The notes under the pieces: model-generated
Told to the model about the DNA's origin: nothing
What the model saw: only the letters and a program-made list of their open reading frames with translations
The model's database searches: none
Part shown: positions 8,125-17,646 of the stretch, one piece after another
Layout of the letters: the number at the start of each line of letters is the position of its first letter
How positions within the stretch are numbered: the stretch's first letter is position 1
From: Saccharothrix algeriensis
Lineage (GTDB): Bacteria; Actinomycetota; Actinomycetes; Mycobacteriales; Pseudonocardiaceae
Direction of reading: 5' to 3'
Assembly (NCBI RefSeq): GCF_016907655.1
Contig: NZ_JAFBCL010000001.1
Coordinates: forward strand, 682,001-746,000
DNA length: 64,000 nucleotides
Made by a program: the position numbers and the translations under genes

Positions 8125-11100
8125 TTATTGACATTCTTCAGGCGACTCCTGATAAGACAAGGTCGTGCAGATGCGAGTTATGGCGGCGTGAACTTCTGTC
8201 GGCCACAGACCGATTCGGCCGTCGGCTCCAGCACTAGCGATCGACTTGCCGTCGGGTGAGAAAGCTACTTCGTTGAGCGAGTCGGGTCCATGCCCTGTGT
8301 AGCGACCTTTCAACGTACCGCTGCGCAAGTCCCACAACCGCAGGACCGGATCTGCGATCGTGCCTGTGGCAACGGTGGCGCCGTCCGGGGAGACGGCGAT
8401 AGCGCGGATGGCGGAGGGGTGTTCGCCAAATTCCTGCAGCACTTCACCGGTGCGGGCGTCACGCACGTGGACGCGAGTCTCCATCCCGGCGGTGAGCAAG
8501 GAACGGCCGTCGGGTGTGAGCGCCATCGTGATGGGGGTGTCGGACAGCGGAACGCTGCGCTCCACTGAGAAGTCTTTCGTCGTCCACATCATCAGCGCCC
8601 TGTCGGGTTCGCCGGGGATGGGTTTGATCGCGGAGGTGAGCGCGATGAGCCGATCGTTGTCGACGGAGAAAACCAGGGATCCGACGGAGCGGTCGCCGAG
8701 GTCGAGCAGAGCACGTTCGGTCAGGTCCGTCGCGTTGAGCACGAGCACCTGGTGGCTGACGTTCTCGGTGATCCCCGTCGGGGTCGGCGAGTACGTGACG
8801 GCGATCGTGCCACCGTCCGGTGACAGCACGACGTCATCCAGCATTCGCCGTCCACCGCGCGGGGAGACCACACGTGGCGGGCCTTCGGACGGGGACGTCA
8901 GCGTGATGGTGCCGGCACGTGTCGCTGTGATCTCGGTGCCGTCGCTTCCGTGACGGACCAGCCACCCGCTGGCACCCAGGGCTTTCGACTCCGTCATCCC
9001 ACCGGTCGTCGTATTCCAGGTTCGCAGCACTCCGTCACCGAACACGCCCGAAACCCCACCGTTCACAGGGTGGAATGACACCGCGTTGGTGGTCTCGATC
9101 AGCCCGTCGTACCAATAAATGCCGCGTTCCCACCGCACGACGTCGCCGCCCTTCAGGGCAACGGCCATCGGCCCGCCTTCGTCGGATACCGTCAAGGACA
9201 TGATGGGCTCAGTCAGCATGGGCAGGTCTTCCACGTGCCGGCGGGTGGCCGTGTCCCAAGTAGTGATTGTTCCGCCGTCCACGGTGACCAACTGCCGCCC
9301 GTCGGACGTGAAGGCCATGATGCCGATACCGTGCTCCTGCCCCAATGGGCCGGTCAGGTTTCCGACGGGCGCACCCGTCCGCACATCCCACAACCGCAAT
9401 CCGGCTCCCACCCGGGAGGTGGTCGCCATCAGCTCTCCGGAGACGGCAAGGGCCGTCATGAGGGCACCGGGCTCGCCGCCCGTGGCGACTCGCGTTCGGG
9501 TCGTGAGGTCCCAGAGCTCGAAGGTGCCATCACCTCGGCCCAACGCGAGGCGTTCGCCGGTCGTGTCGAACTCCACGTCGGTCACCACGGGCTCGGCGGT
9601 GGGCAACTCCAGGATGCGGTGCCCGGTGCGCGGATGCCAGACGGTCACGCCGAAATCTTCACCGCGAATCTCGATGGCAGCGATCGCGTCACCGTTGGGG
9701 TGCCATGCCATCCGCGAAAGGCCAGGCAGTGTTGCGATCGGTTCACCGTCCGGCACGCTCCAGATTCGTACGCCGTCGAGTTCCGTCGAAGAGGTGGCGA
9801 GCATCGAGCCATCCGGGGAGAACAGGACCTCGTCCACCTCTGCCCCATGTCCGCTGAGGGCGGCCGGAAGGTGACGACGCTCGCGGACGTCCCACAGTGT
9901 GATCCCGTCGTCGGAGTGGCCAACGGCCATGAGTGTGCCATCGTGGGTGAGGTCGACGCTGTGTGCAGCGTCGCCGAAGTCTTCGGTCACGGGTGGCGTC
10001 GACATGGACGCGGAGACGAGCGCGTCCCGCGCCTCGTCAGTTGGACTCGCGCGCCACGCACGCAGGGCACGAAGCATCGACCCGCGCGGGTCGGCGTCCC
10101 TCGACGACTGCGACTCCGCAGCCAGTTGGCGGGACAGCGCGGCTTGACGTTCGTGCTCGGCGTCCACACGAGCTGCCCACGTCGCCCCTGCACCACCGAG
10201 AGCTGCCACGAGGCCCATCGCCAGTCCCGCGACCAGGACGCGTAATCGGCGCGTAGCCCTCTGCTGGACGTGGTTGCTGGCAGCCAGGAACTCGTGCTCG
10301 GCCGCGGTCAGGTCGTCCCGGTCCTGTGCCCACGCCTGGACCGAGGCGAGTCGCCCGCCCCGCAACACATCGTCGCCGGAACGCTGGTGGGCCAACCAGT
10401 AGCGGACGGCATCGTCGAGCTGCCTTCGGATCAGCAGGCCCTGCCGGTCCTGAGTCACCCAGTCCCGCAGCCGCGGCCACGCGGCGAGCAGAGCCTCGTG
10501 ACTGATCTGCACGGTGTCCTCGTCGGCTGTCACCAGTCGGGCTCTCACCCACGGTTCCAGCACGCTCCCGGGAAGTTCCCGGCGGTCGACCCTGCGCCGC
10601 ACCGCGCCGTGGTCCTCTCCCACTGTCACCAAGCGGAGCATGACCGACCGCAGCGCACGCCGGTCGAACTCCCCGAGGGTGGAGTAGACGGTCTCCGCGG
10701 TGGCAGCCACCGAGTAGCCGATCCCACCGGTGGCCAGATACCCGGCCGTCGTCAGGCTGTTACCGAACCGGTTCTGCCAAGTGGCGTGCAGGGCGTGCGC
10801 GAGCAGTGGCAGCGCGCCGGCAGAGTACTCGGCACCCTCGCGAGCGCCGAGGTCAGCGATCATCCGGTCGACCAGCCCCGGTTCCACCTGCAAGCCGGTT
10901 TGGCGGGCAGGTTCCGCGATCACCTGCTCCAGCTCTGTCGCGCTCATCGGCCCCAGGACGAACTGCTCGGACAGTGCCGCGGTCAACGCCTCAAGGCGAG
11001 TGCACTGCTCATAGAAGTCCGCACGCACTGCGATGACCACGACAGCGGGTGATGCGCCGGCCAGCGCCGTGGCGAACGCGGACCGCTCGACGGGATCGGC

Positions 11101-12267
11101 ACACTGGGTGAACACCTCCTCGAACTGGTCGACGACGATCACGAGGCGAGACGAGGAGCCGTGGCCCAGCCCGACTTGCCGTGCGAGGGCCCCGAACTCC
11201 TCCGGTGCCGTGCGGAGTTGACGTGCCAGGTCCAGCGAAGGCACACCCGCGACCGCTCCGACGCGTGCCGCGAGTTCGCGCAAGGGGTGCGCCCCGGGTC
11301 TCATGACCACCCTGGGCCACTGCTCCGAACCGTCGATCGGCACGGCACCGGCGGCGAGGGAGGGCAGAAGGCCGGCGTGCAGGAGCGACGACTTGCCCGC
11401 GCCGGACGCGGCCACGATGACGACGGGCACACCGGTGTCGAGCCGTTCGAACAGCGTCGTGGTCAGTTCGGCGACGGCAGCTTCCCTACCGTAAAACCAC
11501 CGCGCCTCACGCGGGCCGAAGCTCACCAACCCCGGGTAGGGGCAGGGCCCTGTGGAAAGGCTTGCCACCTCGGCCGGTGGCTGGCGGAGCGCTTGCCGCA
11601 GTTTGGTGATCGCGACCAGCGCTCGGTGGGTCATGGTGGACTGGGTGCGCTGCTCGCTGCGCGCGGTGGCCAGTTCATGCGTCAGCTCCGCGATCGTGTC
11701 CATCCTGACGCGCAAATCGTCATACATCCCACGGACGTCTTGGAACTCGGCGATTGCCAGCACCAGCTCCTTGTGCAATGCCTTCGCATGCACCTTGGAC
11801 TCGTCCAGTGCGACCCCGACACCGTGCACGGCCTGCAGCACCCGGCTGATTTCGTCGAGCAGTTGGTCGGAGCGAGCATCACCGCGCTCCAGTGCGGTCG
11901 TCAACGCTTCGCCGAGCGCTTGTCGCAGACGCTCCTCGGACACTTCCCCCTCGCGGTCTCGCAGCGAGCGCGCGGTGTTGCCCATGACGTCGGCGAGGTG
12001 ATTTCCTCCCATACCTCCCAACAAGTCCCCCAGAGGCCCTACGAACTCCCCCGTCACCCCCAGTGCGGTTCCCGCCAGCGGTGCTACCGCAGCAGCCGTC
12101 AAGAAGGCGTAGATGCCGTACGGCGTAGCCTTCCGCGCCCCTCGCCCGGTGGTCCGCCCCGCCGAACGCACCCATTCCCGCACACCGCGCTTGGCTCGCC
12201 GCCGAACATCGGATGCTCCTGCGTCGTCCGACGACTCTCCCACTTCCCCGTTCTCTGGCGTGATCAC
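8125..12267 (-). CDS. nSTAND1 NTPase with C-terminal WD40 repeats
   Basis: About 1380 residues from a GTG at 12267. An upstream ATG at 12477 exists, but the extra 70 residues fall in AT-richer, intergenic-looking DNA. Order: a hydrophobic glycine-rich segment (about 47-85), alpha-helical coiled region (90-250), then the nSTAND1 ATPase that opens with PYPGLVSFGPREARWFYGRE. Walker A is AASGAGKSSLL near residue 285 and Walker B VIVVDQFEEVF near 375. One membrane helix follows (about 670-695), then WD40 repeats to the end (SPDGSMLATSS, SPDGATVATGT, SPDGKSIASAGADGRIGLW). STAND-WD40 proteins are signal-transducing switches, and several relatives act in phage defence or programmed death. The role here is inferred from that and from the nearby mobile DNA. 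Confidence 0.85.
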   Translation of the reverse strand: MITPENGEVGESSDDAGASDVRRRAKRGVREWVRSAGRTTGRGARKATPYGIYAFLTAAAVAPLAGTALGVTGEFVGPLGDLLGGMGGNHLADVMGNTARSLRDREGEVSEERLRQALGEALTTALERGDARSDQLLDEISRVLQAVHGVGVALDESKVHAKALHKELVLAIAEFQDVRGMYDDLRVRMDTIAELTHELATARSEQRTQSTMTHRALVAITKLRQALRQPPAEVASLSTGPCPYPGLVSFGPREARWFYGREAAVAELTTTLFERLDTGVPVVIVAASGAGKSSLLHAGLLPSLAAGAVPIDGSEQWPRVVMRPGAHPLRELAARVGAVAGVPSLDLARQLRTAPEEFGALARQVGLGHGSSSRLVIVVDQFEEVFTQCADPVERSAFATALAGASPAVVVIAVRADFYEQCTRLEALTAALSEQFVLGPMSATELEQVIAEPARQTGLQVEPGLVDRMIADLGAREGAEYSAGALPLLAHALHATWQNRFGNSLTTAGYLATGGIGYSVAATAETVYSTLGEFDRRALRSVMLRLVTVGEDHGAVRRRVDRRELPGSVLEPWVRARLVTADEDTVQISHEALLAAWPRLRDWVTQDRQGLLIRRQLDDAVRYWLAHQRSGDDVLRGGRLASVQAWAQDRDDLTAAEHEFLAASNHVQQRATRRLRVLVAGLAMGLVAALGGAGATWAARVDAEHERQAALSRQLAAESQSSRDADPRGSMLRALRAWRASPTDEARDALVSASMSTPPVTEDFGDAAHSVDLTHDGTLMAVGHSDDGITLWDVRERRHLPAALSGHGAEVDEVLFSPDGSMLATSSTELDGVRIWSVPDGEPIATLPGLSRMAWHPNGDAIAAIEIRGEDFGVTVWHPRTGHRILELPTAEPVVTDVEFDTTGERLALGRGDGTFELWDLTTRTRVATGGEPGALMTALAVSGELMATTSRVGAGLRLWDVRTGAPVGNLTGPLGQEHGIGIMAFTSDGRQLVTVDGGTITTWDTATRRHVEDLPMLTEPIMSLTVSDEGGPMAVALKGGDVVRWERGIYWYDGLIETTNAVSFHPVNGGVSGVFGDGVLRTWNTTTGGMTESKALGASGWLVRHGSDGTEITATRAGTITLTSPSEGPPRVVSPRGGRRMLDDVVLSPDGGTIAVTYSPTPTGITENVSHQVLVLNATDLTERALLDLGDRSVGSLVFSVDNDRLIALTSAIKPIPGEPDRALMMWTTKDFSVERSVPLSDTPITMALTPDGRSLLTAGMETRVHVRDARTGEVLQEFGEHPSAIRAIAVSPDGATVATGTIADPVLRLWDLRSGTLKGRYTGHGPDSLNEVAFSPDGKSIASAGADGRIGLWPTEVHAAITRICTTLSYQESPEECQ

Positions 12268-12495
12268 ATCCGATACATCGCAGCAACCCGATGGCACGCA
12301 CAGGTTTTCGGTAACGATCGCATCACACCACCAACAGTGATCCGCAATTTTACGGACAAGTCTTCGGCGGCCACCAAAATCCATCCCTGTGCCTGCCGAT
12401 AACTCCGTCCACGCAGGTGGAGAGCGTACGGAGCCCAAGTCCTCGAAACGCTCACGGGCACGGCTGCCATCCGCCATGGCGCCGACCAGCGCGGC

Positions 12496-13116
12496 ATGAT
12501 GACCGCTGTGCCGCTCCGACTGGCCTGCCTCGGCGTGACCAACGCGTTCGCGCTGCTGCCACTGCTGTCCATGAGCGACCGGGATAAAGACATGGAGATC
12601 CTGGCGCTACGGCACCAGATCACCGTCCTGGAACGCCGACTCGACAAGACCCGTCCGGGGTTCTCACCCGGCGACCGCGCGTTCCTCGCGGCACTGCTGC
12701 ACCGACTCCCCGTCGCCACGCTTCGTCGGCTCCGATTACTGGTGCGTCCGGAAACGGTCCTGCGCCAGCACAGGGACCTCCTCGACCTCCGCCACGCAGC
12801 CGGCTCTCGTCCCAAGCGGCCCGGCCGCTCACGGACCACCCGCTCGATCCGACTCCCGGTGCTGCGACTGGCACGCGAGAATCCCGCATGGGGCTACCGC
12901 CGCACCCATGGCGAACTACTAGCCCTCGGCATCGCAGTCGCCGCGCCCACCGTCTGGCGGATCCTCGAAGACGTCGGGGTCGCCCCGGCTCCCGAGCGCG
13001 CCCCGACAACCTGGTCGACCTTCCTCCGCTCGCAGGCCGAGGCGCTCCTGGCCTGCGACATCCGCAGACGGCAACGACTGGGCGGCATCCTCAACGAGTA
13101 CCACCACGCCGCCTGA
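12496..13116 (+). pseudogene. IS integrase-type transposase with internal deletion
   Basis: The first 170 or so residues match the N-terminal half of an rve (DDE) integrase-type IS transposase: EILALRHQITVLERRL, LHRLPVATLRRLRLLVRPET, NPAWGYRRTHGELLALGI and PTTWSTFLRSQAEALLACD. The reading frame then jumps straight to GGILNEYHHAA, which looks like the normal C-terminus. The catalytic DDE core of roughly 130 residues is missing, so the element is immobile on its own. The right end of the element appears to lie near 13140. It separates the STAND gene from the integrase fragment. Confidence 0.8.
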
Positions 13117-13149
13117 CCTGCACGGGCGACATTTTCGGCAGGCACAACG

Positions 13150-13577
13150 CCTTCACCGGCCTGGACGGCGGCCTGCTGCGCCGCACCAACTTCCGACGCC
13201 GCACCTGGCTGCCCGTCGTCGGCGGCGACGCCCGGCACGGGTGGACGCCGATCCTGCCCGGCCTGCACTTCCACGACCTGCGCCACACCCACAAGACCTG
13301 GCTCATCGAGGACGGCGTCCCCGAAGTCCTCCAGCACAAGCGGCTGGGCCACCGGATGCCGGGCATCCGGGGCACCTACTCCCCTGTGACCAGCATCATG
13401 GTCGATGCCATGCTGGACGGGCTCCAGCGCCGATGGGAGCGATCAGCAGTGACCCCTACACCGGAGGCGAGGGTGACCACATACGATGATGTCGATCACA
13501 CCAAGATCGCTTGCTCCCAATCTGCTCCCACGACAGCCGGAAAGCCGGTTGGTGAAGATCACCAACCGGCTGTCTGA
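13150..13577 (+). pseudogene. Tyrosine recombinase (integrase) C-terminal fragment 1
   Basis: The catalytic C-terminal part of a phage/AICE-type integrase is preserved: FTGLDGGLLRRTNFRRRTWL, then HFHDLRHTHKTWLIEDGVPE (the HxxR box), HKRLGHRMPG and GTYSPVT (tyrosine motif). The N-terminal two thirds are replaced by the end of an IS element at about 13140. The stop is at 13577, 17 bp from the 3' end of tRNA-Val(GAC), the usual place for an integrase next to its tRNA attachment site. It closely resembles the second integrase remnant at 16836-17646. Confidence 0.85.
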
Positions 13578-13594
13578 CCTGCATATATAGCTGG

Positions 13595-13666
<72 letters not shown>

Positions 13667-13667
13667 G

Positions 13668-13739
13668 AGGCGGAGACGGGAATCGAACCCGTGTACAGGG
13701 CTTTGCAGGCCCTTGCCTAAGCCACTCGGCCACTCCGCC
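13668..13739 (-). tRNA. tRNA-Cys(GCA)
   Basis: 72 nt, with acceptor GGCGGAG/CTCCGCC, anticodon loop CTGCAAA giving GCA, discriminator U and T-arm GGGTTCGATTCCC. It lies one base upstream of tRNA-Val on the same strand, so the two are probably one transcript. Confidence 0.94.
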
Positions 13740-13796
13740 ATTGTTCCCGGAGCTTAGCACCAGGAAGCTGGCCTGAGCCCAAGGGGCCCTCTGCCG

Positions 13797-13869
13797 AGCG
13801 GATGACGAGACTCGAACTCGCGACCCTCACCTTGGCAAGGTGATGCGCTACCAACTGCGCTACATCCGC
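13797..13869 (-). tRNA. tRNA-Gly(GCC)
   Basis: 73 nt, with acceptor GCGGATG/CATCCGC, anticodon loop TTGCCAA giving GCC and T-arm GAGTTCGAGTCTC. It is first in a Gly-Cys-Val tRNA array read on the minus strand. Confidence 0.95.
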
Positions 13870-14015
13870 ATACCCCGTGGATTCCCGGGGCTTTCGCCCT
13901 TTTGGGGCCTTGCCGTTCCGGTCTTCCGCGGTGCAGGGGGAACTTTATTACACACCCGGCCGCGGGATCAAATCGGGGGGTCCCGCGACCGCCCGCAAGC
14001 CTGTCACCTGCGCTT

Positions 14016-14441
14016 TCAGGTCAGGTCGGTCGAGATCAGGTGGGTCAGGGCCTCGTCCACGTCGACCCACAGGTGCTCGTTGCCCGGCACCACGACGTCG
14101 TAGGTGCGGTCCAGGAAGTCGGCCAGCTCCTGCGCCGACGCCTCGAACATCGCGTGGCCCGACGGCGAGCTGAGCTCGATCACGACGACCTCGGGGTCGT
14201 CGGCGGCCGGCCGGATGCGGACGTCGCCGTCACCCGCGTCGGCGATCAGGCCGTCGGCCAGCAGGTCGCGGGCGAACACCCACTCGACCCACCCGGCCCG
14301 GCCGGTGCGGAACGCGGCGACCACCGCGTACGGGTCTTTCGTGTCATAACGAAGCTCCACCTGCACCGGAACCGCGGGGGTTCGTGGTGCCAGCAGGTCG
14401 AAGACCGCCGTTGAGCGGAGCGTCACGTGATCATTGCGCAT
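14016..14441 (-). CDS. ssgB: SsgA/SsgB-family sporulation and cell-division protein
   Basis: 141 residues, the usual SsgA-like length. Typical features are the opening MRNDHVTLRSTAVFDLLAP, then VELRYDTKDPYAVVAAFRTG, WVEWVFARDLLADGL and the end FEASAQELADFLDRTYDVV. SsgB recruits FtsZ to septum sites in sporulating actinomycetes. As an apparently stand-alone family gene next to conserved core genes, SsgB is the best subfamily guess, but SsgA-like paralogues are hard to tell apart by eye. It is transcribed away from the divergent sigma-factor operon. Confidence 0.85.
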   Translation of the reverse strand: MRNDHVTLRSTAVFDLLAPRTPAVPVQVELRYDTKDPYAVVAAFRTGRAGWVEWVFARDLLADGLIADAGDGDVRIRPAADDPEVVVIELSSPSGHAMFEASAQELADFLDRTYDVVVPGNEHLWVDVDEALTHLISTDLT

Positions 14442-14683
14442 CGTCGTTACCCTCTTCTCCCTTCCGGTCCAGGAAACGACCGAGTTCTCCGGATGTGACG
14501 CGTTTGTGGCGAGGAACGCTCGACATCGCCGGGTTTATCACCCATTCGGGTTCATTTGACTCCACTGGGCTACCACCCCACTGCGTTCCGTGTTCAAGCG
14601 CCCGCGCCGCACCACATCTTGCTGGGTTTAACCTGAACCCGGTACCGGCCGTTGCGCGAATGTTGGACGTGAGGACATCTCTG

Positions 14684-15322
14684 GTGGCTGACGCACCCGC
14701 CCCGGCGCCCCGGCCCGGGCCCGACGGGCGTCCCTCCGACGCGTCGCTGGTCGAGAGGACCTCCACCGGCGACCGGGCCGCGTTCGAGGCGCTCTACGAC
14801 CGCTACGCGCGGCCCGCCTACTCGCTGGCCCGGCGCATCTGCGTCGACCCCGACCTCGCCGAGGACGTCGTCCAGGAAGCCTTCCTGGCCCTGTGGCGCA
14901 ACCCCGGCGCGTACGACCGGGCGCGCGGCGGGTTCGGGACGTGGCTGATGACCGTAGTGCACCACCGGGCGGTCGACTCCGTGCGGCGGGAGAGCACCCA
15001 GCGCCGGCGCACCATGCCGCTGACCGACGAGGTGTCCGAGCGCGGCGGCACGCCCGTCGCGGGCGCCGACGACGCCGCGCTGGCCGCGGTGGTCGGCGCG
15101 GAGGTCCGGGCGGCGCTCGACCGGCTGCCCGAGGACCAGCGGCAGGTGATAGCGCTGGCCTACCTGGGCGGCTACACGCAGGTCGAGGTCGCGGCGCTGA
15201 CCGGCGTCCCGCTGGGCACGGTGAAGTCGCGCACGTTCGCGGCGGTGCGCAGGCTGCGGGCGCTGTTGAGATCGGCCTGGGCCGGCGAGGCCGGCGGAGA
15301 GACGACGGGAGCACACCGGTGA
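14684..15322 (+). CDS. ECF RNA polymerase sigma factor (SigK-like)
   Basis: About 212 residues. Region 2 (YDRYARPAYSLARRICVDPD, LAEDVVQEAFLALWRNP) and region 4 (LPEDQRQVIALAYLGGYTQV, GVPLGTVKSRTFAAVRRLR) are both complete. The GTG at 14684 has GAGGA eight bases ahead; an in-frame ATG at 14660 lacks such a site. The stop overlaps the GTG of the anti-sigma gene (GTGA at 15319). It directs transcription of a small stress regulon, normally including its own operon, when its anti-sigma factor is inactivated. Confidence 0.9.
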   Translation: MADAPAPAPRPGPDGRPSDASLVERTSTGDRAAFEALYDRYARPAYSLARRICVDPDLAEDVVQEAFLALWRNPGAYDRARGGFGTWLMTVVHHRAVDSVRRESTQRRRTMPLTDEVSERGGTPVAGADDAALAAVVGAEVRAALDRLPEDQRQVIALAYLGGYTQVEVAALTGVPLGTVKSRTFAAVRRLRALLRSAWAGEAGGETTGAHR

Positions 15323-16152
15323 CCGGGGAGCAGAGGGACGGCTGGTGCCCTCAGGAGGAGCTCGCGGTCGGCTGGGCGCTGCGCTCGCTCGAACCTGACG
15401 ACGAGGCGCGGCTGCGGGCCCACCTGCCCGGCTGCGCGCGGTGCCGGGAGGTGGTCCGGGACACCGAGGAGGTGGCCGCGGCCCTCGGCGGTTCGGTGCG
15501 GCAGTACGACCCGCCGGCGCGGCTCAAGGCGAAGCTGATGGCCGCGGTCGAGCGGACGCCGCAGGAGCGCGTGGCGCGGGAGTCGGTCGCCCTGGCGGAG
15601 CGCGCGGCGCCGGTGGTGCCGCCCGGCGCCCGGCGCCCGCGCCAGACGGGCGGCCCGGGACGGCGGTTGCTGGTCGCGGCGGCGGTCGTGGTCGCGGTCG
15701 TGGCGGCGGTCGCCGCGGTGGGCGTCACGGCCGTGCGGTTCGACCGGCTCGACGACCGCGTCGCCGTGCAGGAGCAGCGCAACCAGGAGCTGACCGAGGC
15801 GCTGGCGCTGGCGTCGGACCCGGGCACCAACCGCGCGGTCCTGCGGGCGGAGTCCGGGGACCCGGTGGCGATCGTCCTGTCCGCCGCCGACGGGGCCGCC
15901 GTCATGGAGGTGGGCCTGGCGCCCAACGACGCGCGGGACCAGACCTACGTGGTGTGGGGCGCGAGCACCCCGGAACCGGTGCCGCTGGCGACGTTCGACG
16001 TGTCGCCGGACGACGGGCGGGTGCGGCTGCTGTCGCACTGGACGCCCGACGCGCACAAGCACACGCGGTTCGGCATCTCGCTGGAGCAGGGCCGGACCGC
16101 ACCCGCGAAGCCCTCGGCCGTGCTGGCTTCGGGTCAGGTGGGCGCGTCGTGA
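15319..16152 (+). CDS. Zinc anti-sigma factor, RskA-like membrane protein
   Basis: 277 residues. An N-terminal zinc anti-sigma domain holds LRAHLPGCARC (HxxxCxxC) near residue 35. One membrane helix (RRLLVAAAVVVAVVAAVAAV) lies near residue 120, and an extracytoplasmic RskA domain follows (VMEVGLAPNDARDQTYVVWG, LLSHWTPDAH). It should hold the upstream sigma factor at the membrane until proteolysis or redox change releases it. GTGA overlaps at both ends couple it to the sigma factor and to the TIGR02611 gene. Confidence 0.9.
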   Translation: MTGEQRDGWCPQEELAVGWALRSLEPDDEARLRAHLPGCARCREVVRDTEEVAAALGGSVRQYDPPARLKAKLMAAVERTPQERVARESVALAERAAPVVPPGARRPRQTGGPGRRLLVAAAVVVAVVAAVAAVGVTAVRFDRLDDRVAVQEQRNQELTEALALASDPGTNRAVLRAESGDPVAIVLSAADGAAVMEVGLAPNDARDQTYVVWGASTPEPVPLATFDVSPDDGRVRLLSHWTPDAHKHTRFGISLEQGRTAPAKPSAVLASGQVGAS

Positions 16153-16598
16153 GCGATGATGGGCGCATGACGACCGAGCAGCGCGACGGGACGGCCGAGC
16201 CCGCCGGCGACACCCGTCCCTGGTTCCGCCGCAACGCCGCGATGAACCTGACCTACCGCATCGGCGTCGGCGTGGTGGGCGGGCTCGTGCTGGTCGGCGG
16301 GATCCTGATGATCCCGTACCCCGGGCCCGGCTGGCTGGTGGTGTTCGCGGGACTGGCGATCCTGGCGACGGAGTTCGAGTGGGCCGGGCGGGTGCTGCGG
16401 TTCGCGAAGCGGTACTACGACGCCTGGGTCGCGTGGCTCAAGCGGCAGAACCTGCTCGTGAAGGCCCTCGTCCTGACCGCCACCGGCCTGGTGGTGGTCG
16501 TGACGTGCTGGCTGCTCGGGGCGTTCGCGCTGGTCGGCGGGTGGTTCGGGCTGGAGTGGCCGTGGTTGGCCAGCCCGATTTTTGGATCCGGGGGATGA
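16149..16598 (+). CDS. TIGR02611-family membrane protein
   Basis: 149 residues from the GTG that overlaps the anti-sigma stop; a start at the ATG at 16167 is also possible. The TIGR02611 signature is clear: NLTYRIGVGVVGGLVLVGGI, MIPYPGPGWLVVFAGLAILA and TEFEWAGRVLRFAKRYYDAW. Hydrophobic spans lie around residues 35-75 and 105-130. The family is conserved in actinobacteria with no known function. Co-transcription with the sigma/anti-sigma pair suggests a cell-envelope stress role. Confidence 0.88.
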   Translation: MSDDGRMTTEQRDGTAEPAGDTRPWFRRNAAMNLTYRIGVGVVGGLVLVGGILMIPYPGPGWLVVFAGLAILATEFEWAGRVLRFAKRYYDAWVAWLKRQNLLVKALVLTATGLVVVVTCWLLGAFALVGGWFGLEWPWLASPIFGSGG

Positions 16599-16647
16599 TG
16601 TTGTAAGCTGTGCGCACACCGCGAGAGCGGGTGGGAAAACCGAATAC

Positions 16648-16719
16648 GGGCGATTAGCTCAGCGGGAGAGCGCTTCGTTCACACCGAAGAGGTCACTGGT
16701 TCGATCCCAGTATCGCCCA
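16648..16719 (+). tRNA. tRNA-Val(CAC)
   Basis: 72 nt, with acceptor GGGCGAT/ATCGCCC and anticodon loop TTCACAC giving CAC. Its 3' half is nearly the same as that of tRNA-Val(GAC) at 13595-13666. The 3' end faces a second integrase remnant, as expected of an attachment site. Confidence 0.95.
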
Positions 16720-16835
16720 CAGTGTGTTGTACCAGGTCAGCGGCTCGTAGACGGTCTTCGTCTGCGGGCCGCTGATCGTTGCGGGGAGTATTCGGGGAGC
16801 AAGTGATCCCGACCACAACGTATTTGCGAAGGTGG

Positions 16836-17646
16836 TCATGGCGTTGTGCTCCCCGTTTGCTCCCAGCGGTGCTGGAGTCCGGCGAGCATGGACTCGACCA
16901 TGGTTGGGGTGACGTGGGAATAGACGCCCATGACGCCGTGGAACCTGTGCCCGATCCGCTTGTGCTAGAGCACTTCGGGCACGCCGTCCTCGATGAGCCA
17001 GGTCTTGTGGGTGTGCCGCAGGTCGTGAAAGTGCATCCCGGAACTGATCCACGGTCGGCCGGTGTCGCCGCGCAGTTCCGGCAGCCAGACACGGCGACGG
17101 AAGTTCGAGCGCCGATGGAAACCGCCGTCGGCTCCGGTGAACACGAACCGCGCATCCGGGTGGCGGTCGTGGTGGTCGTCGAGCAGGTCGGCCAGGAACT
17201 CGGGTAGGTGCACGGTGCGGACGCTGGCCGGGGTCTTGTGCAGCCCGAGGGTGAGCTGGCCGCCGACCTCGTGCAGGGCGCCGTCCTCGGCATCGACGCG
17301 GATCTCGCCGAGACCCGTGTCGACCCTGCTCCATCGCAGCCCGGTCAGTTCGCCCCAACGCAGGTCGTAGGTGGCCCAGGTCACCGCACTGACGTCATGG
17401 GCCGAACCCACTCGCGCACCAGTCCCCGAACCGGGTCTGCGCCAATCGGGGATCGACCAACCTCCCCCGACGCTGATCGGACTCCACATCCCGCGTCCGG
17501 CCCTCCGCCTCCTGACGCGTGCCGAACCCGTTCCACGAGTCGCCGGGCACCACCCGCCAGCTGAACTTTGGACTCTGTCGATCGAGCAATTCCGTCACCG
17601 ATTGCGGGATCAGAGCGCTCGACGGCTCGCCGAGCCCCGCCCTCAT
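16836..17646 (-). pseudogene. Tyrosine recombinase (integrase) pseudogene 2
   Basis: Two parts in different frames. The N-terminal piece (17395-17646: FSWRVVPGDSWNGFGTRQEA, VESDQRRGRLVDPRLAQTRF, GDW) resembles the arm-binding region. The catalytic piece (16836 to about 17380) holds LRWGELTGLRWSRVD, FHDLRHTHKTWLIEDGVPEV and GHRFHGVMGVYSHVTPTMVE. The middle is deleted. An amber codon at 16965-16967 sits where integrase 1 has CAG in VLQHKR, while the tyrosine motif after it is intact. It ends 117 bp from the 3' end of tRNA-Val(CAC). Confidence 0.85.

Noticed and set aside
12268..12477. 70 extra N-terminal residues for the STAND protein from the ATG at 12477
   Set aside because: The DNA is AT-richer than coding DNA here, the peptide has an odd Cys/Trp content, and no ribosome site precedes the ATG; the GTG at 12267 is preferred though not proven.
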